DNA of 50,196 nucleotides from Roseilinea sp034431495. Its GTDB lineage: Bacteria > Chloroflexota > Anaerolineae > J036 > Brachytrichaceae. This document shows positions 1-10,020 of this stretch, in pieces (position 1 is the first letter of the stretch; every line of letters begins with the position of its first letter). Both the position numbers and the translations under genes were made by a program. The notes under the pieces were generated by a model. The model worked only from the letters and a program-made list of their open reading frames with translations. It was not told the origin of the DNA and ran no database searches. The stretch is taken from assembly GCA_034431495.1 (NCBI GenBank), contig DAOUDB010000200.1, forward strand, positions 1 through 50,196, written 5' to 3'.

Positions 1-41
1 GATTTGTTTGACACAGAATGCCTTTGCTGCCAACAGGCCGG

Positions 42-55
42 AAAAAGCGCCGGCG

Positions 56-58
<3 letters not shown>
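42..58 (-). terminator. possible short terminator of hppA
   Basis: On the minus strand the palindrome AGCGCCGGCGCT (46-57) overlaps the hppA stop codon and is followed directly by five T residues. The stem can only be about 4 bp with a 4-nt loop, so this is a weak intrinsic terminator at best. The run of T and the position right at the gene end are the only support. Confidence 0.35.
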
Positions 59-2392
<2,334 letters not shown>

Positions 2393-2611
2393 TGCACTAA
2401 ACCTTTGCTCCTTGTTTTGATGGGCTAGCGTGGAGGATCAGGCGGCAGACTCACGGAACTGCACGCGTCATGGCGGGCAGCGCAGATGAACGTCGTCTCG
2501 GTCCTTCTCGGTTCTAGACCCTGTTTTGAGGTATCAGCGCAGAATTGTAGTAAAGAATCGGTATTGCGCAAATCGCCATCCCCCATGAGATGCGTCGCCT
2601 CAGGCGCCGGG

Positions 2612-2617
2612 TAGAAT
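2612..2617 (+). promoter_or_regulatory. -10 box of the UbiD-type gene, near-leaderless
   Basis: TAGAAT lies only 10 nt before the ATG at 2628. Transcription would begin about 6-7 nt after the box, leaving almost no 5' leader, and no Shine-Dalgarno sequence is present. No convincing -35 hexamer is visible. It resembles the arrangement in front of lgt and argF in this window. Confidence 0.4.
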
Positions 2618-2627
2618 GCGGCCCACC

Positions 2628-4106
2628 ATGAGCACGATCTATGACCTGCGCAGTTACCTTGAAGCGCTTGAGCGAAACGGCCAGTTGGCGCGCGTCGACC
2701 AGCCGGCCAACCTCTACCACGAAGTCGCCAACATCGGCGCCACCGTGGAGCGAACTGGCGCGCCGGCCCCACTCTTCGAGCGTGTGTACTACGACGCAGG
2801 TCAAACAGACAGCATGACTGGGCAGGCGGCCCGCCTGTCATTCACCGGCTGGCGGCTGTTCAGCAGCGCCATCGGCAATCAGACGCGCGTCGCGCTGGCA
2901 TTGGGATGCGATATAGCCCAGGTCACAGCCAGCATGGCCCGCGCGCTGGAACCGGCCAACGCCATCCCCCCGGCCTTCACCGAGCACGCCACGTGGAAAC
3001 GCCATGTGATCTCCAACTCGAACGAGATCGATGTGCGCACACTGCCCATCCCCAAACATGCCGCCGGTGACGGCGGGCGCTTCATCACCGGCGGCGTCAT
3101 CGTCAGCAAGCATCCCGACACCGGCCTGGGCAACCTGGGCTACAACCGCATGGAGATTCTGGGGCCGCGCACGCTGGGCATGAACATCAACCAGTGGCGC
3201 GATGTTCAACGCGCCCATGCTGCCGCCGAGGCCAACGGGCGGCCGCTTGGTGTGGCCGTGGCGATCGGCCTCGACCCGGCCCTGATGATTGCCGCCGGCT
3301 GCAAGTATGAGGGCGACGAAAACAACATCGCCGGCGCCATTCGCGGCCGGCCGGTCGAGGTGACGCGCGGCATCACGGTCGATGTGGACACCATCCCCGC
3401 CCACGCCGAGCTGGTGCTGGAAGGCCATGTGCTGCCCGGCGCGCGTCGCGAAGAAGGACCGCTGGCCGAGTTTCACGGCTACTACGGCGAGCCGTGGAAC
3501 TCGCCGGTGTTCGAGGTCACGGCGATCTGCCACCGCGAACAGCCGATTTACCAGACCATCGTGCCGGGATGGAACGAACACATCTACATCGGCAACGTGC
3601 TCCCGCGCGAGCCGTTGCTGATGCGCTTTGTGTCACATGCCAGCAAGAATGTCCGCGCCGTCCACATCCCCCCGTATACCAACGGCTTTCTGGTGATCGT
3701 GCAACTGTCAAAGAAGGCCAACATGGGCGAGCCGCGCAATGTGGCCCTGGCGGCCTTCGCTGCGCACCCCAACTTCCGCATTTGCGTGGTGGTGGAGTCC
3801 GACGTAAACATCTACGATCCGTCGGATGTGATGTGGGCGCTGACCACCCGCGTGGACTGGGGGCACGACGTGTTCACTGTGCCGGGCGCGCAGGGGCACG
3901 AGATGGACCCGGCCAACGACAGCAAGGGCATTGGCACGAAGATCGGCATCGACGCCACATTCGACAAAGGGCGCCGGCCCTATGGCCAGCGCGTCAGCTA
4001 TCCGATGGTCGACCTGGCGCGCTATTTTGCCCGCTCCCCCGGCGCGGCACCTCATGATGCGCCCGACAGCGCGCCTGATAGCTCTCGCTCGCGCCCACCA
4101 GAATGA
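2628..4106 (+). CDS. UbiD family (prenylated-FMN dependent) decarboxylase
   Basis: The 492-residue product matches the UbiD/MenD-like decarboxylase family. UbiD enzymes decarboxylate aromatic or alpha,beta-unsaturated acids with prenylated FMN made by UbiX. The N-terminal half has the family pattern of an ALGCD stretch and KHAAGDGGRFITGGVIVSKH. The middle carries the conserved EFHGYYGEPWNSPVFEVTAI and VPGWNEHIYIG blocks and the C-terminal part has the GIGTKIGIDATFDKG motif. The actual substrate (quinone precursor or other aromatic acid) cannot be told from sequence. ATG 2628 (MSTIYDLRSYL) is chosen over an ATG 12 nt upstream because the family starts there and the putative -10 box overlaps the upstream one. 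The last 30 or so residues are low-complexity, unlike the family, and overlap the end of the convergent tdk gene. No ubiX is visible. Confidence 0.9.
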   Translation: MSTIYDLRSYLEALERNGQLARVDQPANLYHEVANIGATVERTGAPAPLFERVYYDAGQTDSMTGQAARLSFTGWRLFSSAIGNQTRVALALGCDIAQVTASMARALEPANAIPPAFTEHATWKRHVISNSNEIDVRTLPIPKHAAGDGGRFITGGVIVSKHPDTGLGNLGYNRMEILGPRTLGMNINQWRDVQRAHAAAEANGRPLGVAVAIGLDPALMIAAGCKYEGDENNIAGAIRGRPVEVTRGITVDVDTIPAHAELVLEGHVLPGARREEGPLAEFHGYYGEPWNSPVFEVTAICHREQPIYQTIVPGWNEHIYIGNVLPREPLLMRFVSHASKNVRAVHIPPYTNGFLVIVQLSKKANMGEPRNVALAAFAAHPNFRICVVVESDVNIYDPSDVMWALTTRVDWGHDVFTVPGAQGHEMDPANDSKGIGTKIGIDATFDKGRRPYGQRVSYPMVDLARYFARSPGAAPHDAPDSAPDSSRSRPPE

Positions 4107-4614
4107 TGGGGTCTTCGTAAGCAGCCGGCTGGCCGTCGATCAGCCGCTGCGTGCGCGTGGCCGGCGCGCCGCACACCATGCAAATGGCGTGCAGCTTCTC
4201 CACTTCCTCGGCCTGCGCCATCAGGATTGGCATCGGGCCGAACGGCTCGCCGCGAAAATCCATGTCCAGCCCGGCCACAATCACACGCTTGCCTGCTTCA
4301 GCCAGCAGATCGCACACCTCCACCACATCCCAGTCGAAAAATTGCACCTCGTCTATCGCCACGACATCCGTCGCCGGGTCAACCAGTTGCAGAATCTCCT
4401 TTGCCCGCGACACCGGCACAGCGCCCATCTGCGCGCCGCTGTGCGAACTCACCCGGTCCTGGCCATAGCGCAAGTCCAGCGCCGGCTTGAAGACCTGCAC
4501 TTTCTGCCGGGCAATCTCGGCGCGGCGAATGCGGCGAATCAACTCTTCGGACTTGCCACTGAACATGCTGCCGCAGATGACTTCGATCCAGCCGCCATTG
4601 GGTTGTTGTTTCAT
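3994..4614 (-). CDS. tdk: thymidine kinase (TK1 type)
   Basis: The 206-residue product phosphorylates thymidine in the pyrimidine salvage pathway. It has the P-loop GSMFSGKSEE (residues 15-24), the Walker-B-like VVAIDEVQFFD, the GLDMDFRGEPFGPM lid region, and the two Zn-ligand pairs CMVC and CRAH, with the substrate-binding YEDPIILVGASESY. All are standard for the tetrameric TK1 fold. About 15 residues follow the final zinc pair. This tail overlaps the convergent decarboxylase gene by 113 nt. A TATAAT box lies about 58 nt upstream of the start codon. Confidence 0.95.
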   Translation of the reverse strand: MKQQPNGGWIEVICGSMFSGKSEELIRRIRRAEIARQKVQVFKPALDLRYGQDRVSSHSGAQMGAVPVSRAKEILQLVDPATDVVAIDEVQFFDWDVVEVCDLLAEAGKRVIVAGLDMDFRGEPFGPMPILMAQAEEVEKLHAICMVCGAPATRTQRLIDGQPAAYEDPIILVGASESYQARCRAHHEVPRRGSGQNSAPGRPSDS

Positions 4615-4671
4615 CGATGTTCACCGTTCACAAGCGCCGCGCCGCAACGCGCGCCCAAATTTGCACGCGAC

Positions 4672-4677
4672 ATTATA
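4672..4677 (-). promoter_or_regulatory. -10 box upstream of tdk
   Basis: A perfect TATAAT on the minus strand, 58 nt before the tdk ATG, in an otherwise GC-rich 162-bp intergenic region. No good -35 hexamer is seen at 16-18 nt. It would give a leader of about 50 nt. Confidence 0.45.
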
Positions 4678-4776
4678 GCGAGGGGGCCGGCTGCCAGTCG
4701 CCAGTCTTCTAGCGGCCAACAGCCTTATGCGCCAGCGCAGATTTTGTTCTACACTGTGAGCGCATCAGGAGACCAT

Positions 4777-5751
4777 ATGTCATCATCGATTGTCGTAGTG
4801 CGCAACCTCACCAAACGATATGGCGACCTGGTTGCCGTCAACGATATCAGCTTCAACATTCAGGCCGGCGAAGTATTCGGCCTGCTTGGGCCAAATGGGG
4901 CCGGCAAAAGCACCGCCATCTCCGTCATGACTTGCCTGTTCCCGCCCACCAGCGGCCAGGTCAGCGTCAGCGGGCATGATGTCGTGAGGGAGGCGGATCA
5001 GGTCAAGCGCATGATCGGCGTTGTGCCGCAGGACCTCGCCCTATACCCGACGCTCAGCGCGCGCGACAACCTTGTTTTCTTCGGTGAAATGTATGGTTTG
5101 AGCGGCCGAACGCTCAGGCAGCGCGTAGACGAGGCGCTGACCTATGTCGCGCTAACCGACCGCGCGCACTCGCCGGTACAAACCCTTTCCGGCGGCATGA
5201 AGCGGCGCGTCAACCTGGCAGCCGGCCTCATCAACAACCCGACGATGCTGTTTCTCGACGAGCCAACCGTCGGCGTAGACCCGCAAAGCCGCAATCACAT
5301 CTTTGAGACGGTCGAGCGACTGAACCGCGAGCGCGGCATGACGGTGCTGTACACCACGCACTACATGGAGGAGGCGGAGCGACTGTGCCACCGCATCGCC
5401 ATCATCGATCACGGTCGCATCATCGCGCTCGACACGCCGCGCAATCTGATCGACATCCTGGGCGGGGGCATCATTCACATAGGCCTGTGCCATGCCGATG
5501 AGGCGCTGGCGGCAGCGGCCGGTCAATTGCCGGCAATCAAGTCCGCCAGCTTCCTACCTGCTGCGCCCACCGATGATGGCGCCTCCTCCAGACGGGTGCT
5601 GAAAATCGAGGCGCGAAACGCCAGCGACGCTCTCATCCAGATCATCCAGCTTTTCAGCGATCGGCGCGCTGACATGCTCTCCGTCGAGACACTGGAACCG
5701 AATCTGGAAAGCGTCTTCCTGCATCTCACCGGCAAAAGCCTGCGCGATTGA
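4777..5751 (+). CDS. ABC-2 exporter ATP-binding protein
   Basis: The 324-residue protein is the nucleotide-binding subunit of an ABC-2 type exporter of the DrrA/CcmA/NatA class. Visible motifs are Walker A GLLGPNGAGKST, Q-loop GVVPQDLALYPTLSA, signature LSGGMKRRVNLAAGL, Walker B MLFLDEPTVGVDPQSR and the H-loop YTTHYMEEAE. A C-terminal domain of about 90 residues follows, as in drug and lipid exporters. ATG 4777 is preceded by CAGGAGA; the frame is open far upstream, but only from this start is there homology. The stop TGA at 5749-5751 lies 2 nt before the first permease start, so the three genes form one operon. Substrate unknown. Confidence 0.93.
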   Translation: MSSSIVVVRNLTKRYGDLVAVNDISFNIQAGEVFGLLGPNGAGKSTAISVMTCLFPPTSGQVSVSGHDVVREADQVKRMIGVVPQDLALYPTLSARDNLVFFGEMYGLSGRTLRQRVDEALTYVALTDRAHSPVQTLSGGMKRRVNLAAGLINNPTMLFLDEPTVGVDPQSRNHIFETVERLNRERGMTVLYTTHYMEEAERLCHRIAIIDHGRIIALDTPRNLIDILGGGIIHIGLCHADEALAAAAGQLPAIKSASFLPAAPTDDGASSRRVLKIEARNASDALIQIIQLFSDRRADMLSVETLEPNLESVFLHLTGKSLRD

Positions 5752-5753
5752 CC

Positions 5754-7028
5754 ATGACGCTTCTATCCACGATCAAGAAAGATCTCAAGCTGGTGCTGCG
5801 CGACCCCGGCGAATTGCTCACCCTGTTCCTGATGCCGCTGGCATTCATTCTGCCCATCAGCTTTGCAATGGGTGGCGGGGACGGTTACGGCATCGATGCC
5901 AGCAACCGCCGCCAGCGGCTGCCGGTGGCCAACCTCGACGGCGGCGCCCGCGCCACTGCGCTGCTCGACGCGCTGAGTGATGCGGTAACCCTCGAGAGCA
6001 GCCAGACGCTCACCACGGCGCAGTCATTGGGCGTGGGCGCTACGGCCGAGTGCGCGCAGGCCGGCCCGGCCTGCGACGAGCGCGTGGCGCGCGAACTGGT
6101 GGCCCAATCCCGGCGAGCCGCCGCCCTTGTCATCCCGGCCGGCTTCACCCACGCTGTCGACACCGGGCAGCCGGTCACACTGACGCTGATCTACGACCCC
6201 GCCGCCGATTTCGCCCAGCGCAAGATGTTCGAGGGCATCGTGGCCGGTGTTGCCACCAAGATGTCCATTCAGAACGCTGTTGAGCGCGGGTTCGACGAAT
6301 TCGCAGACATGACTGCCATCGCTCCGGCCAATCTGCGCGCCGACATCGAGCGACAAATCACGGCCACATCCAGCGTGTCTACCTCACAAGCTGCGGCCAT
6401 CTCGTTCACCACAATTCAGCCGGCCGGCTATACGCTCCGCCAGATACCCAACACCTACCAGCAGACCGTGCCCGGCTACACGGTCATGTTCGTGTTCTTC
6501 ATCGTAGCCTATCTGAACGGGACGATCAAAGATGAAAAGCGCGCTGGCACCTTCAAGCGGCTGCTCAGTCTGCCGGTGTCTCGTGCGGCCGTCCTGGGCG
6601 GCAAGCTCGGCGCGGCCATGCTCATTGGCATCGCTCAGGTGGTCGTCATGTTCAGCGCCGGCGCGCTTATCTTCGGACTGCAATTCGGCCCCGACCCGTT
6701 GGCGCTGGCGCTGCTCACCCTTGCGTTGGTCGCCTCGGCCACAGGTATCGGGTTGGCAGCAGCCACTACCCGAATTGGCGGCATCATCACAGCGCCGTTG
6801 ATTGTGGGTGGACTGCTGGGCGGCTGCATCTTTCCGCTCGATGTGATGCCGGGCTTTCTGCGAACAGTCAGCATGGCACTGCCCCACAGTTGGGCACTGT
6901 CGGGCTATCAGGCGCTGATGGTGCGCAACCAGGGACTGCTGGATATTCTGCCGCAGATCGGTGTGTTGTGGCTTTTCGCCGGTGTGTTTTTTGTCATCGC
7001 TCTCCGGCGATTCTCGATCGATGAATAG
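5754..7028 (+). CDS. ABC-2 type permease, first subunit
   Basis: The 424-residue product has the ABC-2 permease layout of the YhgE/NatB/DrrB type. One N-terminal transmembrane helix (about residues 22-40, LLTLFLMPLAFILPISFAMG) is followed by a large extracytoplasmic region and five or six C-terminal helices (about 245-420). It contains the family's cytoplasmic segment KDEKRAGTFKRLLSLPVSR. ATG 5754 begins 2 nt after the ATPase stop; a TTG 6 nt earlier is also in frame but less likely. It is paired with a second, homologous permease, which suggests a heterodimeric membrane part. Confidence 0.88.
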   Translation: MTLLSTIKKDLKLVLRDPGELLTLFLMPLAFILPISFAMGGGDGYGIDASNRRQRLPVANLDGGARATALLDALSDAVTLESSQTLTTAQSLGVGATAECAQAGPACDERVARELVAQSRRAAALVIPAGFTHAVDTGQPVTLTLIYDPAADFAQRKMFEGIVAGVATKMSIQNAVERGFDEFADMTAIAPANLRADIERQITATSSVSTSQAAAISFTTIQPAGYTLRQIPNTYQQTVPGYTVMFVFFIVAYLNGTIKDEKRAGTFKRLLSLPVSRAAVLGGKLGAAMLIGIAQVVVMFSAGALIFGLQFGPDPLALALLTLALVASATGIGLAAATTRIGGIITAPLIVGGLLGGCIFPLDVMPGFLRTVSMALPHSWALSGYQALMVRNQGLLDILPQIGVLWLFAGVFFVIALRRFSIDE

Positions 7029-8286
7029 ACGCCCTCACATGTTCAAACAGGTCTTCTCGCTCATGCGCAAAGAGTTGCGCATCTTTTTTCAGCGCCCGGC
7101 CGAGTTTGTTGTGTTGCTGTTGACGCCGCTGGCCTTCATCTTCATCTTCAATCTGGTGTTCGGCAGCGATGACCTGCCCACCGTGTCGCTCTATGCTGTC
7201 AACGAGGACACCGGCGCGCGCGGCGCCGAGATCATCGACCGACTGCGCCTGTCTGACAATCTGGAAGTCGAAATGCTGTCCGCGCGGGCCGAAGCAGACC
7301 GGCGCGTGGGCAGCGGTGAACGCATGGTCGCGTTGGTTGTGCCGCCCGGCTTCAGCGATGCAACGCAAACCCCCGCCGGCGGACAACTGCTTTTCATCGT
7401 CGATCCCGCGCGCAGCGAGCAGGCAGTCATGGTCACCGGCCTGGTCAACGCGGCGCTCGCCCCGGTGATCGCCGACGCGGAGGTGACGCGCAATGTGCGC
7501 GACGGTGTCGCTTCCATGGCCGGCGGTGGGATGCTCCCCGGCGCCGGTGCCAGTGCCACCACAACGACCACCGATTTCCTGCAATCCTTCTTGATCGCCG
7601 GCCTGACCGGCCTCATGCGCGAGCAAGTGCAGGCAGCCATCATCAACCCGCAGATATCGGTCGCGGCTCAGCCGGCCTCGGCCAGCAGCAGTCTCACGCG
7701 CCCCCCAACACTGCTGGAATACCTGACGCCGGGTTACAGCCTGTTCTTCGCGTTCTTTCTGGTGAGCACGATCGCCGGCAGCATTTTGACCGAGCGCAGC
7801 CAGGGCACGTTCCGGCGCTTGTTGAGCCTGCCGACATCGCGTGGCGCGATTCTGCTCGGCAAGATGCTGGCTTATGGGCTGGTGATTGTGGCGCAACTGG
7901 TGTTCGTGTTTGCCGCCAGCGCGTTCCTGTTCCGGCTGCAACTGGGCCAATCGCCGACGGCATTGGCGTTGATGCTGGTTGCCATCGCATCGGCCGTTGT
8001 GGGCATGGGCATCATGGTGGCCTCGCTGGTGCGCAGTGAAGGACAGGCCGGCGGATTCTCCGCGCTGCTGAGCATCCTGATGGCTGCGGTGAGCGGCGCC
8101 CTGTTCCCCGGCATCCGCGTGCCGATTGTCGAATACGCCACCCCCCACTACTGGGCCATTCGTGGTTTCCAGGATATCGTGGCGCGCGGGCAAGGTATGC
8201 TCGATGTGCTGCCAGAAGCCGGCGTCTTATTCGGCCTGGCGGTCGTGTTCTTCCTGATCGGCGTGCGCCGGCTGCGCTTCGAATAG
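7021..8286 (+). CDS. ABC-2 type permease, second subunit
   Basis: The 421-residue product is a paralogue of the preceding permease: an N-terminal helix (PLAFIFIFNLVFG), a long extracytoplasmic segment, then the motif TERSQGTFRRLLSLPTSRG and a bundle of C-terminal helices ending in a helix and RRLRFE. ATG 7021 overlaps the stop of the previous gene by 8 nt. ATG 7039 (MFKQVFSLMRKE) is an equally good start and neither has a clear ribosome binding site. The in-frame extension further upstream lies inside the previous gene. Together with the ATPase it would form an exporter of unknown substrate. Confidence 0.87.
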   Translation: MNRRPHMFKQVFSLMRKELRIFFQRPAEFVVLLLTPLAFIFIFNLVFGSDDLPTVSLYAVNEDTGARGAEIIDRLRLSDNLEVEMLSARAEADRRVGSGERMVALVVPPGFSDATQTPAGGQLLFIVDPARSEQAVMVTGLVNAALAPVIADAEVTRNVRDGVASMAGGGMLPGAGASATTTTTDFLQSFLIAGLTGLMREQVQAAIINPQISVAAQPASASSSLTRPPTLLEYLTPGYSLFFAFFLVSTIAGSILTERSQGTFRRLLSLPTSRGAILLGKMLAYGLVIVAQLVFVFAASAFLFRLQLGQSPTALALMLVAIASAVVGMGIMVASLVRSEGQAGGFSALLSILMAAVSGALFPGIRVPIVEYATPHYWAIRGFQDIVARGQGMLDVLPEAGVLFGLAVVFFLIGVRRLRFE

Positions 8287-8336
8287 CGGCGCCAGAGGCC
8301 ATCTTTCTGAGTGTCCGTTGCCTGTCTTTTTCACGC

Positions 8337-8342
8337 TATAAT
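8337..8342 (+). promoter_or_regulatory. -10 box of the rhodanese gene
   Basis: TATAAT followed by an A-rich stretch lies 78 nt upstream of the rhodanese start, in the 134-bp gap after the exporter operon. A TTGCCT is present 13 nt upstream, which is too short a spacing for a normal -35. Only the -10 is well supported. Confidence 0.4.
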
Positions 8343-8420
8343 TAAAAAGATTTAGGTGAGCATTATTTTGTCGGGTTTGCAGCCGAAGGCGCCTGGAACC
8401 CGATCGGATTGGAGTAGAAC

Positions 8421-9287
8421 ATGAGCAAACGAGACTACGCGCATCCCGAAGCGCTGGTCAGCACTGAATGGCTGGCCGAGCATCTGAACGATCCTGGCAT
8501 CCGCATCGTAGAGTCGAACGAAGACCCGTTGTTGTACAGCGCCGGCCACATCCCCGGCGCGGTCAACATCGACTGGACCGCCGATCTGAACGATCAGATC
8601 GTGCGCGACTACATCAACTCAGACGGCTTTGTCCGCCTGATGTCGGAGAAAGGCATCGGCAACGACACCACCGTGATCTTCTACGGCGACAAGAACAACT
8701 GGTGGGCGTGCTATGCCTTCTGGGTGTTCCAGTTGTTCGGCCACACCAACGCCAAAATCCTGAATGGCGGGCGCAAGAAGTGGGTGGACGAAGGGCGTTC
8801 CATGACGCGCGACGTGCCGGCCTATCCCAAAACCGAGTACCGCGCGTCCGCGCGTGACGACAGCCGCTACCGCGCTTTCCGCGATCAGGTACTGGCGCAT
8901 GTGCGCGCGAACGGCACACTGGTCGATGTGCGCAGCCCGCAGGAATACACCGGCGAGCGTCTGCACATGCCGGACTACCCCAACGAGGGTGCGCTGCGCG
9001 GCGGGCACATTCCCGGCGCGAAGAGCATCCCCTGGGCGCAGGCTGTGCGCGAAGATGGCACGTTCAAGTCTTACGACGACCTGATGGCTCTGTACACTTC
9101 CAAAGATGTTACGCCGGACAAGGATATCATTGCCTATTGCCGGATCGGCGAGCGCAGTTCCCACACCTGGTTCGTGCTGAAGCACCTGCTCGGTTTTGAG
9201 CGCGTGCGCAACTATGACGGCAGTTGGACCGAGTGGGGCAACAGCGTTGGCGTGCCGATTGAGAAGTCGGTCGTCAATAGCCAGTAG
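8421..9287 (+). CDS. sulfurtransferase with two rhodanese domains
   Basis: The 288-residue protein has the tandem-rhodanese architecture of thiosulfate/3-mercaptopyruvate sulfurtransferases. The N-terminal domain (about 10-130) is inactive and carries the CH2-A-like HIPGAVNIDW motif. The C-terminal domain (about 150-280) has the second HIPGAKSIPW and the active-site loop CRIGERSSHTW with catalytic Cys240. The CRIGERSS loop is more like thiosulfate than mercaptopyruvate sulfurtransferases (CGSGVTA), so thiosulfate:acceptor sulfur transfer is likely. The start at 8421 has GGAG at good distance. The Rieske gene follows at 50 nt and may be cotranscribed. Confidence 0.92.
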   Translation: MSKRDYAHPEALVSTEWLAEHLNDPGIRIVESNEDPLLYSAGHIPGAVNIDWTADLNDQIVRDYINSDGFVRLMSEKGIGNDTTVIFYGDKNNWWACYAFWVFQLFGHTNAKILNGGRKKWVDEGRSMTRDVPAYPKTEYRASARDDSRYRAFRDQVLAHVRANGTLVDVRSPQEYTGERLHMPDYPNEGALRGGHIPGAKSIPWAQAVREDGTFKSYDDLMALYTSKDVTPDKDIIAYCRIGERSSHTWFVLKHLLGFERVRNYDGSWTEWGNSVGVPIEKSVVNSQ

Positions 9288-9337
9288 TCAGATGCCGGCA
9301 TCGAGCATTGAACGCCAAAGAACAGAGGAGCATCATC

Positions 9338-9652
9338 GTGTCTGAGTTTGTGTTTGCGGCAAGAGCCGAAGATGTCAAGGAAGGGGAGGTTCTGACCGTT
9401 GAAGTCGATGAACTGACGGTTGGGCTGACCCGACTGAACGGCAAGGTGCGCGCCTTCCGCGATGTCTGCACCCACGACGACGGGCCACTCGCGGAAGGCG
9501 CAATCGAAGGCGAGGAGATTGTGTGTCCGCGCCACGGCGCGCGCTTCCACCTCTGCACCGGCAAAGCCACTTTCCCTGCGCCGGCGCCGCTGCCCATCTA
9601 CGAGGCTATCGAGGAGAATGGGGAAATCAAAGTCAGGGTTGAAGGTTCTTAA
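9338..9652 (+). CDS. Rieske-type [2Fe-2S] ferredoxin
   Basis: The 104-residue soluble protein is a single Rieske domain. The cluster ligands are Cys44 and His46 (CTH) and Cys63 and His66 (CPRH), with the downstream CTGKATFPAPAPLPIYEA loop typical of the small ferredoxins that feed dioxygenases or act as redox sensors. There is no membrane anchor. GTG 9338 is preferred because GAGGAG stands 7 nt before it; a TTG 30 nt upstream has no such site. Its last codons and stop (TAA 9650) run into a 9-nt tandem repeat. Its partner is unknown; no oxygenase or reductase is adjacent. Confidence 0.88.
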   Translation: MSEFVFAARAEDVKEGEVLTVEVDELTVGLTRLNGKVRAFRDVCTHDDGPLAEGAIEGEEIVCPRHGARFHLCTGKATFPAPAPLPIYEAIEENGEIKVRVEGS

Positions 9653-9700
9653 GGTTATTAAGGTTGATAAGGTTGGTCAGGTTGAAGGGTTGAAGGTTGG
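9641..9700 (+). repeat. nonamer tandem repeat, consensus TAAGGTTGA
   Basis: Six degenerate copies of a 9-nt unit: GAAGGTTCT, TAAGGTTAT, TAAGGTTGA, TAAGGTTGG, TCAGGTTGA and AGGGTTGAA, then a partial GGTTGG. The array begins inside the final codons of the Rieske gene and supplies its stop codon. It belongs with the 7-nt arrays elsewhere in the window. Confidence 0.75.
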
Positions 9701-9722
9701 CCTTTGACAAAACCGGCCGATC

Positions 9723-9757
9723 AATCCAAAATCCGAACTCTAAAATCGAAAATCGAA
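9723..9757 (+). repeat. heptamer tandem repeat, consensus AATCGAA
   Basis: Five contiguous 7-nt units: AATCCAA, AATCCGA, ACTCTAA, AATCGAA, AATCGAA. The array ends two nucleotides before the 5' strand of the riboswitch P1 helix. With the nonamer array and the riboswitch it fills the 367-bp gap between the Rieske gene and ribX. Confidence 0.7.
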
Positions 9758-9759
9758 TG

Positions 9760-9899
9760 GCCTTCGGGGCAGGGTGAAATTCCCGATCGGTGGTCCGGCA
9801 GATCAGCAATTTGCCGCACAGCCCACGAGCGCGTTGAGAGGCGCGCAGGATCCGGTGAGATGCCGGAGCCGACGGTTACAGTCCGGATGTAAAGAAGGC
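9760..9899 (+). promoter_or_regulatory. FMN riboswitch (RFN element)
   Basis: This 140-nt element matches the RFN consensus closely. The conserved 5' segment CTTCGGGGCAGGGTGAAATT continues into CCCGATCGGTGG. The middle has the CCCACGAGC block, and the 3' part has GGATCCGGTGAGATGCCGGA, then GCCGACGGTTACAGTCCGGATG. The closing P1 helix is perfect: GCCTTC (9760-9765) with GAAGGC (9894-9899). The P3-type variable stem is short. The element binds FMN and represses flavin supply genes when FMN is plentiful. Here it precedes an ABC transporter, not riboflavin synthesis genes. Confidence 0.95.
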
Positions 9900-9978
9900 A
9901 AGCGTGAAACGTGACGAGTGACCTATCAGGTGTCGAGCCTGGGTATTTCGCTTGCAGCGTTCAACGGTTTGCTGTCAG

Positions 9979-10013
9979 CCCCGAAGGTGTGAAATATTTC
10001 ACAACCCGAGGGG
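9979..10013 (+). promoter_or_regulatory. hairpin over the ribX ribosome binding site
   Basis: CCCC at 9979-9982 can pair with GGGG at 10010-10013, enclosing a perfect 16-nt palindrome TGTGAAATATTTCACA (9988-10003). The GGGG is part of GAGGGG, the only Shine-Dalgarno-like sequence before the ATG at 10021. The structure could therefore hide the ribosome binding site and serve as the expression platform of the upstream riboswitch. No T-tract follows, so translational control is more likely than termination. The palindrome could alternatively be a protein operator. Confidence 0.5.
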
Positions 10014-10020
10014 TTGAACT

